Counted from the first letter of the stretch, positions 17,774-27,268 are shown. The stretch: DNA of 64,000 nt from Saprospiraceae bacterium (GCA_013001975.1 JABDKX010000007.1:1-64000); one strand, 5' to 3'. The notes: generated by a model from the sequence alone, not told the origin. A program made the numbers and translations.

Positions 17774-18997
17774 TTAAAATACTTTTGTAGCTAGTAACGC
17801 AATATCATCAACATATTCATTTTTTCCTTTAAATGTTTCTAGTGTGTTTATCAAATTTGCATTAAATTCTGATAATTTCTGATTTTTATTATCTGAAATA
17901 AATTTCTTTAGTTTTTCTTCATCAAAATAATCCCCTTCTTCATTTTGAATATCTACTAATCCATCTGTAAAACAAAATAACAATGCATCAGGTGCCAAAG
18001 TTATTTTTTCTTCATTAATAAAAGGTAATTTTTCAAACGCTCCTATTACAGTACTCCCTGTTTTAAGTTCTGACATCTTACCTTCATTATACAATATCGG
18101 AGGATAATGTCCCGCATTTATATACCTTAACTCTTTTTTCTCAGTATCTATCTCAGCCACAAAAAACGTAATAAATTTATCACTTTTGGTAATTCTATAG
18201 ACAGCTTGATTTAAAGCAAAGACGAAAGTCTCTAAATCTCTGTATTGGAATATCAAACTCTGCAACATAGCTTGAAAATTTGACATCAGTAAAGCTGCTG
18301 CTACACCTTTACCTGAAATATCTGCGATAACCACAGCAAATCTATTATCACTGAATTTCATGAAGTCTATATAATCGCCACCTATATTAAAGTGAGGTTT
18401 ATAATATGTATGTACTTCATAGAATTCACTCTCAGGAATTTTTTCTGGAATCAATCGCTGTTGAAACTCTTTTGCTAATTCCATTTCTTTGTTTAACTTC
18501 TCTTGTTCTATTTGCTTTTTAAATAATCGTTTATTTTCAATAGCAACAGCGATAATGTTTGTAATTGTTGTAATAAACTGAATTTTATTATAAATATCCT
18601 CCTTATCTTTTATACCTCCAATTAAAGCATAGGCAATAGGATAATCTTTATGGTAAACGGGAATAATAATATCAAAAAATTTGATACTAGGATGGTCTTC
18701 TTCTTTGACAGTATGTAATCTTTTATATTGCTCGCATTCCTCAATTAATGAATCATGATATTCCTCTTCTACATTTATAAATGTTGCAGTATTCCAATCC
18801 TCTCCACCTTTAACAAATAAAATCATTTTGTCTATACCCATTTCCCAGCTCAAGAAAGATCTGTACATATTAAATAATCCATCTGTCGATACATTATCAT
18901 TAATCGCCTGAGTAATAGTCAATAAACTTTTTATTTGGAGCTCTTTTAAACTTAACTCCTTTTCTAATTTTTCTGATATGCTTAGTTCCCTGTTCAA
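17774..18997 (-). CDS. GAF-type sensor plus SpoIIE/PP2C serine phosphatase
   Basis: The 407-residue cytosolic protein has an N-terminal GAF-like sensory region (about 20-160) and a coiled-coil linker (165-185, 'EQEKLNKEMELAKEFQQRL'). A SpoIIE-type PP2C domain follows with its metal-binding signatures 'IGGDYIDFMKF', 'VVIADISGKGVAAALLM' and 'FCFTDGLVDIQNEEGD'. Such enzymes (RsbU-like) usually dephosphorylate anti-anti-sigma factors. No RsbV/RsbW partner is encoded nearby, so its target must lie elsewhere or differ. It lies 3 bp after the MazG-like gene. Confidence 0.9.
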   Translation of the reverse strand: MNRELSISEKLEKELSLKELQIKSLLTITQAINDNVSTDGLFNMYRSFLSWEMGIDKMILFVKGGEDWNTATFINVEEEYHDSLIEECEQYKRLHTVKEEDHPSIKFFDIIIPVYHKDYPIAYALIGGIKDKEDIYNKIQFITTITNIIAVAIENKRLFKKQIEQEKLNKEMELAKEFQQRLIPEKIPESEFYEVHTYYKPHFNIGGDYIDFMKFSDNRFAVVIADISGKGVAAALLMSNFQAMLQSLIFQYRDLETFVFALNQAVYRITKSDKFITFFVAEIDTEKKELRYINAGHYPPILYNEGKMSELKTGSTVIGAFEKLPFINEEKITLAPDALLFCFTDGLVDIQNEEGDYFDEEKLKKFISDNKNQKLSEFNANLINTLETFKGKNEYVDDIALLATKVF

Positions 18998-19000
18998 ATT

Positions 19001-19336
19001 TTACAATTTAGAATTGTCTTGATGTCTGGTTTTATCTCTATTAGTCTTTTTGTCAAAATTATTTGCTATCGCTGATTCTAAATCTATGTCCATCTGATTA
19101 GACAAACATGTAACAACAAATAATATATCGGCCAATTCATCCGAAATCATCATTTTAATATCACTTGGCTCTACTGGACTTTTAAAAGATTGGTCTCCAT
19201 ATTCTCTTGCCATTAATCGGGACAGCTCTCCTACTTCTTCTGTTAATACAGCCATATTAGTGAGTTCAGAAAAATATCTAACACCAAATGATTTTATCCA
19301 ATCATCAACCTTACTTTGATATTCACTTATTGTCAT
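19001..19336 (-). CDS. MazG-like nucleotide pyrophosphohydrolase
   Basis: The 111-residue protein is a single MazG-type helical domain with the paired acidic motifs 'TEEVGEL' (29-35) and 'DELADILF' that bind Mg and hydrolyse NTPs to NMP plus PPi. The size fits the short MazG-like group rather than the 260-residue tandem MazG. It probably cleans up damaged or excess nucleotides. It is 7 bp downstream of dtd and 3 bp before the phosphatase gene. Confidence 0.9.
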   Translation of the reverse strand: MTISEYQSKVDDWIKSFGVRYFSELTNMAVLTEEVGELSRLMAREYGDQSFKSPVEPSDIKMMISDELADILFVVTCLSNQMDIDLESAIANNFDKKTNRDKTRHQDNSKL

Positions 19337-19343
19337 TATCGTA

Positions 19344-19799
19344 TTATTCCTTATGCTTACTATCTATAAATATTGTAATAGGTCCATCATTGGTATATTT
19401 AACCTTCATATCAGCACCGAATATACCACAAGAAACTTTTATATTATGTTGAGAATGTAAATGTGACTTGAAGTTTTCATACATCTCATTTGCAAATTCT
19501 GGTTTAGCAGATTTTAGAAAGGAAGGTCTGTTTCCTTTTTTAGTACTTGCAAATAAAGTAAATTGACTTATTAATAATATTTCACCACCTATATCGCGGA
19601 CACTCAGATTAATTTTCCCATCATCATCACCAAATATTCTCATATTCACAATCTTATTTGCTAACCACGATATATCGACATTATTATCCAATGGTTCAAT
19701 GCCCAAATAAACAATTAATCCCTTTTCTATTTGTCCAACTATTTTTTCTTCTACTTTTACTGTTGCAGGCAGGTGAGTGCGTTGTATAACTGCTCTCAT
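19344..19799 (-). CDS. dtd: D-aminoacyl-tRNA deacylase
   Basis: Dtd removes D-amino acids (and glycine mischarged on tRNA-Ala) from tRNA. The 151-residue sequence is full length, with the two signatures of the active site: 'SQFTLFA' (around 78-84) and 'TNDGPITIFID' near the C-terminus, the Gly-cisPro-type motif. It is the first gene of the minus-strand run 19799-12413, so the promoter should be in the AT-rich region just above 19800. Confidence 0.95.
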   Translation of the reverse strand: MRAVIQRTHLPATVKVEEKIVGQIEKGLIVYLGIEPLDNNVDISWLANKIVNMRIFGDDDGKINLSVRDIGGEILLISQFTLFASTKKGNRPSFLKSAKPEFANEMYENFKSHLHSQHNIKVSCGIFGADMKVKYTNDGPITIFIDSKHKE

Positions 19800-20239
19800 A
19801 GTGTTAGTTAATTTGTTTAAAACTATTACTTATTAACATCAATTTTTCGAAGAAAACAAATTACAATTAATTATATATTATAATAAATTAAAATGTGTTT
19901 TTTATTAAGATTTTCAATCACATGAATATTTTCTTCTTGACAGAAAAAATATATTATTCTTTCTACAACATAGCTAACCAACACGTTGTTAATAAACTTG
20001 AAAACGCTATATAAATATTGTTTAATTCTGTTAATAAGTTGTGAGTATAAATTATTCTAATGTCAGTTATGATAAATAGACCAATTAATGAATTTAGTTT
20101 TCAAGATATTAACACCCCTAATGATAAGGGTTGAATTTATATTTTAAAAATTTATAATTAATTAAGAGTGTTTATAAGTTTTCTAAACTATTAAATAAAA
20201 AAAGATTTGTTCGATTCTTATTTACTTTGCTAGAATATT
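19800..20239. other. 440-bp AT-rich divergent intergenic region
   Basis: No coding frame, RNA gene or repeat can be supported here. It separates dtd (-) from ctaA (+). A near-consensus -7 box TTACTTTG (20222-20229) lies 10 bp before the ctaA start and would give a very short leader. A weak hairpin (CCCT/AGGG) lies near 20115-20130. I could not find a clear -7 box for dtd. The length is unusual in a window where most gaps are below 100 bp. Confidence 0.5.
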
Positions 20240-21289
20240 ATGGATTATAATAAGTTTATAAAATATTGGCTCATAGCTGGCTGTATTCTATTGTTTTTTC
20301 AAATTTTTATTGGAGGAATTACTAGGATTACTGGATCAGGTTTATCTATAACGAAATGGGAAATTGTTACGGGAACTTTGCCACCATTATCTGAAGCTGC
20401 GTGGGATGAAGCTTTTGATTTGTACAAGGAGACACCACAGTATGATAAGATAAATAGAAATATGAGCTTGAAAAAATTTAAGTTTATATACTTCTGGGAA
20501 TATTTTCATCGTCTGTGGGCTAGATTAATGGGATTAATATTCATTTTTCCACTTTTGTTTTTTGTTTATAAAAAGTGGGTAGATAGGGATTTACTTAGGA
20601 GATTATCATATGTATTTTTTGCTGCTATGCTTGCTGCGGTTTTCGGATGGATTATGGTTGCAAGTGGGTTAGTTGAAAGACCATGGGTAAATGCTTATAA
20701 ATTATCTCTTCATTTAGGAATTGCATTATTAACATTATCATTTCTTTTATGGACAACTTATCATGTCTTTTTAAAAGATGATATCAAAACAGAATCTGAT
20801 TATTTTAAGAAGTTTTCCAAGTTCTTCTTTTTTGCGATCAGTGTCCAAATATTTTTTGGGGCAATAGTTTCTGGTATGCGCGCATCTATTTATTATCCAA
20901 CATGGCCAGATATGAACGGTGAATTCATCCCAGCTGTTCTTTTTGACGCTTCAAATTGGACTTTAAATGGTATTATAAATTATGATCAGGATACACTGAT
21001 GCCTGCTTTGATTCATGTATTACACCGTAATTGGGGATATATTGTTTATGCCATTGGCATGTATATGGCTTTTAAAATATTAAGATATCCCTTCAGACGT
21101 CTTTATCATATTCCTAACTTACTTTTGATTTTCTTTTTAAATCTCCAAGTTTTACTAGGAATACTCGTGTTAACTAATTCTACAACAACAATACCTGTTT
21201 TCTTTGGTGTAATGCACCAAGCAATTGCTATCTTTATCTTTTCAATTGCATTATTTAATGTATTTATTTTTAAGAAGGTAAGTAAGTAG
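20240..21289 (+). CDS. ctaA: Heme A synthase (COX15/CtaA family)
   Basis: CtaA oxidises the C8 methyl of heme O to give heme A for cytochrome oxidase, in the inner membrane. The 349 residues contain eight hydrophobic segments and the family landmarks: 'GGITRITGSGLSITKWEIVTG' near residues 24-44, the heme-ligand His in 'YFWEYFHRLWARLMG', 'SLHLGIALL', 'HVLHRNWGY' and a final 'FGVMHQAIAI'. The presence of heme A implies an aa3- or caa3-type oxidase elsewhere in the genome. The next gene starts 2 bp after its stop, so the two are an operon. Confidence 0.93.
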   Translation: MDYNKFIKYWLIAGCILLFFQIFIGGITRITGSGLSITKWEIVTGTLPPLSEAAWDEAFDLYKETPQYDKINRNMSLKKFKFIYFWEYFHRLWARLMGLIFIFPLLFFVYKKWVDRDLLRRLSYVFFAAMLAAVFGWIMVASGLVERPWVNAYKLSLHLGIALLTLSFLLWTTYHVFLKDDIKTESDYFKKFSKFFFFAISVQIFFGAIVSGMRASIYYPTWPDMNGEFIPAVLFDASNWTLNGIINYDQDTLMPALIHVLHRNWGYIVYAIGMYMAFKILRYPFRRLYHIPNLLLIFFLNLQVLLGILVLTNSTTTIPVFFGVMHQAIAIFIFSIALFNVFIFKKVSK

Positions 21290-21291
21290 AG

Positions 21292-22056
21292 ATGGATCCA
21301 GTTATAATTGAGGATGGTAAGTTTAAGTATATAGAGTCTAGTCCAGGAAAGCCGGTTTTAATGTTGCTTCATGGTTTATTAGGTGCCTTAAGTAATTTCA
21401 GATTTATTATTGATAAGTTCAGTACCGATTACAATGTGGTTACACCCATTTTACCGATAATGGAAATGCCTCTAAAGTCTTTGGGTTTGAAAGGTTTGGT
21501 AAAGTATATTGAGGAGTTTGTTGAATATAAATCGTTTTCTGATTTACATGTTATGGGAAACTCATTAGGAGGTCATCTTGCACAGTTATATACGCTCAAT
21601 AATCCTAGTATTGTAAAATCATTAATTCTTACAGGCAGTTCTGGTTTATTTGAAAATGCGATGGGTAATACTTTTCCTAAAAGAGGTGATTATGAATTTA
21701 TAAAGAAGAAAGCTGAATTGGTGTTTTATGATCCCAAAACAGCAACTCCAGAATTAGTGGATGAAGTTTATAATACTGTAAACGACAGGTCAAAAGCTAT
21801 TAGAGTTGTCGTGACTGCTAAGTCAGCTGTAAGGAATAATTTAGAGAACATAATTCATAATATTAGTGCCCCTACATTGTTGGTTTGGGGCAGACAAGAT
21901 GATATAACGCCACCTTTTGTTGCTGAAAAGTTTAATGAATTAATTCCAAATTCAAAACTGGTATTTATAGACAAATGTGGTCATGCTCCGATGATGGAAA
22001 GACCAGATGAGTTTAATGAAATTTTAGAATCTTTTTTGAAAAATCTAGAAGATTAA
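21292..22056 (+). CDS. Alpha/beta hydrolase
   Basis: The 254-residue cytosolic protein has an oxyanion-loop 'LLHGLLGALSNF', the nucleophile elbow 'GNSLGGH' (Ser91), an acid residue in 'WGRQDDITP' and the catalytic His in 'CGHAPMMERP'. The sequence shape is that of the MhpC/meta-cleavage hydrolase group, but no aromatic pathway genes are nearby, so the substrate is unknown. The stop codon lies inside the left arm of a long terminator hairpin. Confidence 0.88.
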   Translation: MDPVIIEDGKFKYIESSPGKPVLMLLHGLLGALSNFRFIIDKFSTDYNVVTPILPIMEMPLKSLGLKGLVKYIEEFVEYKSFSDLHVMGNSLGGHLAQLYTLNNPSIVKSLILTGSSGLFENAMGNTFPKRGDYEFIKKKAELVFYDPKTATPELVDEVYNTVNDRSKAIRVVVTAKSAVRNNLENIIHNISAPTLLVWGRQDDITPPFVAEKFNELIPNSKLVFIDKCGHAPMMERPDEFNEILESFLKNLED

Positions 22057-22080
22057 AATTTCATTTAATCTTCTAGATTT
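22041..22080. terminator. Bidirectional terminator, 17-bp perfect stem overlapping the hydrolase stop
   Basis: AAATCTAGAAGATTAAA (22041-22057) pairs perfectly with 22064-22080 around a 6-nt loop. The hydrolase's last codons and stop (22054-22056) are in the left arm. The convergent M1 peptidase ends at 22092. The arm is A/T-rich with T-tracts on both sides, so it can end both transcripts. Confidence 0.75.
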
Positions 22081-22091
22081 CAACTTATTTA

Positions 22092-24422
22092 TTAAGGTTG
22101 ATTCTCTTGTAATTTTTTAGCTCTTGCTGCTCGCTGCATTGGGTTTTCTCCCCCACCTCTTCTTCTATTACTTCTTTTAAATAATTCAAATCTGTTTGGT
22201 TGAGAATCTGGCACCAAACTATTATTCTCTGTATCAACATCTGCAGTCTCTAGAAATGGATCTAAAGTTATATTTATTACCTTCTTTTTAGTTGTGAACG
22301 CTTTGGTAACAGACGATTGATCGAATCTCCAAATTTCTGCAGGAATTCTTTTTATTTCTGTGGTTCCATCTTCGTAAGCAAACTCTAATATTATTGGCAT
22401 TGGTAAACCTCCAACGTTTTCAAACTCTAATTCATAATAATGACTATCGCCTTTAAGCATTTCTTTTTCATCATCAGATAAACTGGCAAGATATTTTTGA
22501 TATTCTTGCTCATCTATTATATCGGAATCAAGAGGGTCGTAGTTAGTATACAGATCATCAATGGTTGTATCTTGTTCATTTAGTGTTTGCTTAATTTGTT
22601 CTCTATTTCTCAATACACTAATATTTTCTCTTTCTTTTGCTCTCTCAGCTTTTTCTCGTTTACTTTTTTCCTTGGGTTCTTTGCTGTCTATTTTGTAATA
22701 TTTTACATTATTTAAACTCAGGTCAACATGGTCATTTGTGTAAAACCAACCACGCCAGAACCAATCCAAATCTACTGCGGATGCATCTTCCATAGTTCTA
22801 AAGAAATCTGCTGGTGAAGGATGTTTAAATTTCCATCGTTGAGCATATTCCTTAAATGCATAGTCAAAGAGCTCTCTTCCCATTATAGTTTCTCTAAGAA
22901 TATTAAGAGCCGTTGCCGGTTTACCGTAAGCATTATTACCAAATTGGAATATAGATTCTGAATTTGTCATGATTGGTGAAATTTTATCTTTGTCACCTTT
23001 CATGTAATCAACTATTTTATTTGCTGGACCTCTTCTTGATGGGTAATCTCTTTCCCAGTGCTGTTCAGTTATATATTGCATAAATGTATTGAGACCTTCA
23101 TCCATCCACGTCCATTGTCTTTCATCTGAGTTTATTATCATTGGAAACCAGTTATGTCCAACTTCATGGATAATTACGCCGATGTGACCGTATTTAGTTC
23201 TTTGTGAATAAGTACCATCATCTTCACACCTACCAAAATTGAAGCAAATCATTGGATATTCCATTCCCATACTGCCATCGATAGACCAAGCAACAGGATA
23301 AGGATAATCGACAGTGTAATGTGAATACCATTTAACTGTATGGGCTACAGCTTTAGTTGAATATTTTTTCCATAAGCAATCTCCTTCTTTGGTCCACATT
23401 GACATTGCCATCACTGTTCTCCCATCAGACATTGGAACACCCATTGCGTCCCAAATAAATCTACGGGATGTTGCAAAAGCGAAATCTCTTACGTTATCTG
23501 CCTTAAATTTCCATGTTTTTGTTCTGGTCTTCTTGTCTTGCATTCTTTCTTCAGCTTCATCATAAGTGGCAATTGTGACAGTTTGCTCATGAGATTTTTT
23601 GGCTTGCTTTAGTCTTTTCTTTTGATCTTTAGAGAGAACTTTGTCAGCATTTTGTAACTCTCCTGTTGCGGCAACCAAATGATCTTCTGGAACGGTAATC
23701 TCTACATTGTAATCTCCGAATATCAAAGCAAACTCTCCCCTACCTAAAAACTGTTTGTTTTGCCATCCATTTATGTCATCATATACGCACATTCTAGGAA
23801 AATACTGCGCAATGACATATACATTATTATCATCTTCAGCAAAGTGCTCATATCCGGATCTGCCACCAATTTCTCTTGTATTATTAATGTTATACCACCA
23901 CTTGATGTTAAAAGTGAATGAACTTTTAGGTTTTAGTGTTGATGGCAGTTCTATACGCATCATTGTTTTGTTGACGGTATATTTTAATGCTTTTCCGTTT
24001 TGATCAGTTACTGATTCTAGATTAAAGCCACCTTCGAATGATGGAGTTAATCTGTTAAGTTGTCCAGAAGACATTCGATCGGAGAGCCCACTAGATCTAA
24101 TATCGTATGAGTGAGAATCTTTAGCTCTAACATTTTGATCAAGTTGTAACCACATATATGTTAGGTCATTTGGTGATTCGTTATAGTAAGTTATTTTTTC
24201 CGAACCCATCAGTTTTTGATTTTCATCATCGATAGTAATTTTCATATCATAGTCTGCACGTTGTTGCCAATATTCATGGCCTGGTGCACCAGAAGCTGAC
24301 CTGTAAGTATTTGGAGTTGGTAACTCATTATCGAGTTGTCTGAATTTGTTTTGATTGGTATTTTCTTGTGCAGCTAATCCAACAACACTAAGTGAAAGGA
24401 ATATTATTAAAAGGCTTTTCAT
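22092..24422 (-). CDS. Secreted M1 family zinc metallopeptidase (gluzincin)
   Basis: The 776-residue protein begins with a signal peptide (cleaved after 'VVGLAAQ', about residue 18). It has an N-terminal beta domain ('YDMKITIDDENQKLMGSEKITYYN') and a catalytic domain with 'GSMGMEYPM' (GAMEN-like substrate motif) and HEVGH at about 419-423, followed 18 residues later by the third zinc ligand Glu in 'WMDEGLNTF'. It is an exported aminopeptidase, probably periplasmic or surface. A strongly charged stretch (about 590-640, many KE and KR) is unusual for the family. There is no T9SS sorting domain. Confidence 0.92.
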   Translation of the reverse strand: MKSLLIIFLSLSVVGLAAQENTNQNKFRQLDNELPTPNTYRSASGAPGHEYWQQRADYDMKITIDDENQKLMGSEKITYYNESPNDLTYMWLQLDQNVRAKDSHSYDIRSSGLSDRMSSGQLNRLTPSFEGGFNLESVTDQNGKALKYTVNKTMMRIELPSTLKPKSSFTFNIKWWYNINNTREIGGRSGYEHFAEDDNNVYVIAQYFPRMCVYDDINGWQNKQFLGRGEFALIFGDYNVEITVPEDHLVAATGELQNADKVLSKDQKKRLKQAKKSHEQTVTIATYDEAEERMQDKKTRTKTWKFKADNVRDFAFATSRRFIWDAMGVPMSDGRTVMAMSMWTKEGDCLWKKYSTKAVAHTVKWYSHYTVDYPYPVAWSIDGSMGMEYPMICFNFGRCEDDGTYSQRTKYGHIGVIIHEVGHNWFPMIINSDERQWTWMDEGLNTFMQYITEQHWERDYPSRRGPANKIVDYMKGDKDKISPIMTNSESIFQFGNNAYGKPATALNILRETIMGRELFDYAFKEYAQRWKFKHPSPADFFRTMEDASAVDLDWFWRGWFYTNDHVDLSLNNVKYYKIDSKEPKEKSKREKAERAKERENISVLRNREQIKQTLNEQDTTIDDLYTNYDPLDSDIIDEQEYQKYLASLSDDEKEMLKGDSHYYELEFENVGGLPMPIILEFAYEDGTTEIKRIPAEIWRFDQSSVTKAFTTKKKVINITLDPFLETADVDTENNSLVPDSQPNRFELFKRSNRRRGGGENPMQRAARAKKLQENQP

Positions 24423-24516
24423 AAGTAGATTTTTTTATAGAGCTCGAATATATAAATTATTTAAATTATCTGTTCCAAGAAACGCATTTAAGGTTTAGTA
24501 TATATTATAAATTTAT

Positions 24517-24915
24517 TTAATGTGTTTTGGCTTTTGGCTGTATCAAATCCCATAGGTTTCCATAAAGATCTTTAAAGACTAAAACTCTTCCATAGGGTTC
24601 ATTTGATAATTCCCTATGGATAGTAATCTGATTTTTATTAAAATTTAACAGATCTCTTTCAATGTCATCTGTGTATAAAAACAAAAACACCCTACCTCCT
24701 GTTTGATTCCCAACGAATTTAAGCTGTTCCGCATTCTTTGCCTTTGCTAATAATAGAGAAGTGGATGAACCTTGTGGTTTTACTCGAACCCATCTTTTAT
24801 TTTTACTTAATTGAATGTCTTCAACTAATTCAAATCCTAGTTTCTTTGTGTAAAAATTAATCGCTTCATCATAGTCAATAACTAACAATGATACTTGAAA
24901 TAAATCTTGCTTCAT
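24517..24915 (-). CDS. VOC-superfamily (glyoxalase/bleomycin-resistance-like) protein
   Basis: The 132 residues form one VOC module of two beta-alpha-beta-beta-beta repeats: 'SLLVIDYDEAINFYTKKLGFELVED' at the start and 'VFKDLYGNLWDLIQP' at the end, the common pattern of glyoxalase-like proteins. The metal ligands and substrate cannot be fixed from the sequence. The start codon is only 7 bp from a parS-like palindrome (24923-24936). It is the last gene read in the thr direction but is probably separate from the thr operon. Confidence 0.85.
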   Translation of the reverse strand: MKQDLFQVSLLVIDYDEAINFYTKKLGFELVEDIQLSKNKRWVRVKPQGSSTSLLLAKAKNAEQLKFVGNQTGGRVFLFLYTDDIERDLLNFNKNQITIHRELSNEPYGRVLVFKDLYGNLWDLIQPKAKTH

Positions 24916-24922
24916 ACAATAT

Positions 24923-24936
24923 GTTCCACGTGGAAC
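24923..24936. other. parS: parS-like palindrome 1
   Basis: GTTCCACGTGGAAC is a perfect 14-bp palindrome that differs from the Bacillus parS core GTTTCACGTGAAAC by one symmetrical position and fits known parS variation. It lies between the VOC gene start and the thrC stop. ParB-CTP would load here to organise the chromosome origin region. A second identical copy is 422 bp away. Confidence 0.75.
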
Positions 24937-25002
24937 GTTACTTTCTACAATTTCGGTATAAAATAGATGCTAAATAAAAGAATTAAGCTTCTTATTGTTT
25001 TA

Positions 25003-26310
25003 TTAACTATGTGAATGTATATCTAATAAAAGTGATTTAAAATCTTCAAATGAATTTTCTATAAGATATGCGTGTTTTTCCTTTTCCATGAAAGAAAGAA
25101 GTTTAGTGGGTATATTAATTTTATCCTCAAGTACGGGTTCTACTACTTCTTGAAATTTTGCAGGATGAGCCGTTTCAAGAAAAACGCAGTGACAGTCAGT
25201 CTTTTTTAAATACTCTTTGCTGGCTAAATATCCAATTGCGCCATGAGGGTCTGCAATATAATTGTAAAGATCTTTTAACTCTTTAAGACCACTCACCGTT
25301 TGATCGTCTGTATAAAAACTTCCTTTAATATCTTTTTTTAACATGTTCCACGTGGAACTATATAAACTTTGAATTCTTGAAAAATTACTTGGACTACCTA
25401 CGTCCATTGCATTTGAGATTGTTGCCAGACTTGGTTTTGGCTGATAATTTCCAGTGGAAAGATATAATGGAACCGTATTATTCATATTGGTTGCTGCAAG
25501 AAACTTTGAGATAGGAAGCCCCATCTTCTTTGCAATGAGCCCTGCAGTTAAATTCCCAAAGTTTCCTGATGGAACAGAAAAAACAATGTCATCAAACTTA
25601 TCTCTTAGTTGTTTATAGGCTTCGAAATAGTAAAAACTTTGTGGTATTAATCGAGCGATATTTATTGAGTTTGCAGAACTGAATGAGTAATTATCATTTA
25701 ATTCATTGTCAAGAAATGCTTGTTTAACCAATCTTTGACAATCATCAAAAACTCCCTTAACCTCAACAGCTTTGATATTGCTTCCCCAAGTTGTCAATTG
25801 CTTTTCTTGTAAAGGACTTACTTTGCCGGAAGGGTAGAGGATGACAACATCAATACCTTCTGTATTATGAAAACCAGATGCAACAGCACCTCCCGTATCC
25901 CCGCTTGTAGCAACAAGTATCGTCGTTTTTGCGGTTTCTCCTCTCAGAAAATATGACATAAGTTCAGCCATAAATCTTGCACCAAAGTCCTTAAACGCCA
26001 TTGTAGGACCATGAAACAACTCTAAAGTTGATAATTGATCGTTGAATGTGACGACAGGTGCAGGAAAATTTATTGCCCTTTTTATTATTTTTTCAAGCTC
26101 AGCTTGGGGTATTAAATTTCCAATTAACTTCTTAGCAACAGATTGGGAAAGTTCAGGAAAGGAATAGGACCACATGTCAAGAAGCTCTTCCTTCGAGAAG
26201 ATTGGAATCTGCTGTGGCATGTATAAGCCTTTATCAATAGGAAACGCATTAATGACCGCTTCTTTAAGGGAAACAATATTGTCTGGATTATTTGTACTGT
26301 ATAATTTCAT
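25003..26310 (-). CDS. thrC: Threonine synthase
   Basis: ThrC converts O-phosphohomoserine to threonine with PLP. The 435 residues include 'HGPTMAFKDFGARF' with the PLP Lys in FKD, 'TSGDTGGAVASGF' for phosphate binding, and 'VPSGNFGNLTAGL'. Length and N-terminus (MKLYSTN) are typical. It is the third gene of thrA-thrB-thrC, separated from thrB by 1 bp. A parS-like site lies inside its coding region (25345-25358, encoding SSTWN) without disturbing the frame. Confidence 0.96.
   Translation of the reverse strand: MKLYSTNNPDNIVSLKEAVINAFPIDKGLYMPQQIPIFSKEELLDMWSYSFPELSQSVAKKLIGNLIPQAELEKIIKRAINFPAPVVTFNDQLSTLELFHGPTMAFKDFGARFMAELMSYFLRGETAKTTILVATSGDTGGAVASGFHNTEGIDVVILYPSGKVSPLQEKQLTTWGSNIKAVEVKGVFDDCQRLVKQAFLDNELNDNYSFSSANSINIARLIPQSFYYFEAYKQLRDKFDDIVFSVPSGNFGNLTAGLIAKKMGLPISKFLAATNMNNTVPLYLSTGNYQPKPSLATISNAMDVGSPSNFSRIQSLYSSTWNMLKKDIKGSFYTDDQTVSGLKELKDLYNYIADPHGAIGYLASKEYLKKTDCHCVFLETAHPAKFQEVVEPVLEDKINIPTKLLSFMEKEKHAYLIENSFEDFKSLLLDIHSHS
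25345..25358. other. parS: parS-like palindrome 2, inside thrC
   Basis: A second exact copy of GTTCCACGTGGAAC, 422 bp from the first, is embedded in thrC. A random 14-bp match occurring twice this close is very unlikely, and intragenic parS sites are well known from other bacteria. Other CACGTG cores in the window (29371, 40538) lack the flanking arms. Confidence 0.75.
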
Positions 26311-26311
26311 A

Positions 26312-27247
26312 TTATGAAGGTCTTGCGCCCTGAGTGTTTATATCAGAAATATATAAATCGCAATCTATTTTTTTTGAGTTATAAATGGAAGCCCATTTTT
26401 CATGTATGTTTTCTGCAATGATACTGTTTATACATAAGCAAAAAATTGAAGGACCAGCTCCAGAGATGCTGCAGCCGATTGCCCCAAGACTTAGCGCGCT
26501 TTCTTTAATTAACTGGAAATGTGGAATTAAATGCGCGCGTTGTGGCTCTATTATACAATCACTTAAACTCCTTGACATCATTTCTAAATCTGTTCTATAA
26601 AGCGAAGAAACAAAAGCAGCCAAGTTTCCGCTTTGCTTAATGTGCTGATCAAGTGATATTGTTGATTTAAGAATTTCTCTCGAATCTTTGGTTAATATTT
26701 TAATCTTCGGATGCACAATGACAGCCTTTAGCCCTGGAGGAACCGGTAATTTAACGTAATCTAAACTGTCGTTATCTCTAATTAATATAAAGCTGCCCAA
26801 TAGGGAAGGAGCGACATTATCGGCATGGAAGGAACCGTCAGCAACCTGTTCCCCAATAGTTGCAAATTTTAATAATTCTTGTTTTGAATAAGGTCGACCT
26901 AAATATTCATTAACACCAAAAGCGCCTGCAACAGCACTAGAGGCACTGCTTCCAAGCCCCGTCCCAATGTCCATATGTTTGTATAGTTCCAATTGAATAG
27001 GTTCGTCTTGCAACCCAAGAGACTCCAATACTTTTTGTGCTGCGAGACCAGCTGTATTTTTATAAATGTCTTTAGATAACCCTTTATTCTTATAAATGGT
27101 CTTAATGACTAATCCTTTCTCAACTCCAGCTTTAATTTTGACTTCATCACCAATATCGTTAATTGGAAACCCAAGAATATCATATCCTACAGCTACATTA
27201 GCAACTGTCGCTGGTGCAAATACCCTTAATGGTTGTCTTTTTTTCAT
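26312..27247 (-). CDS. thrB: Homoserine kinase
   Basis: ThrB phosphorylates homoserine, the step between ThrA and ThrC. The 311-residue protein is a GHMP kinase: start 'VFAPATVANVAVGYDILG', the ATP loop 'GTGLGSSASSAVAGAFG' (about 94-110) and a C-terminal 'GCSISGAGPSIFCL'. It lies 21 bp after thrA and 1 bp before thrC, so the three form one operon in pathway order. Confidence 0.96.
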   Translation of the reverse strand: MKKRQPLRVFAPATVANVAVGYDILGFPINDIGDEVKIKAGVEKGLVIKTIYKNKGLSKDIYKNTAGLAAQKVLESLGLQDEPIQLELYKHMDIGTGLGSSASSAVAGAFGVNEYLGRPYSKQELLKFATIGEQVADGSFHADNVAPSLLGSFILIRDNDSLDYVKLPVPPGLKAVIVHPKIKILTKDSREILKSTISLDQHIKQSGNLAAFVSSLYRTDLEMMSRSLSDCIIEPQRAHLIPHFQLIKESALSLGAIGCSISGAGPSIFCLCINSIIAENIHEKWASIYNSKKIDCDLYISDINTQGARPS

Positions 27248-27268
27248 ATATAATTGATAATCAGTTAT

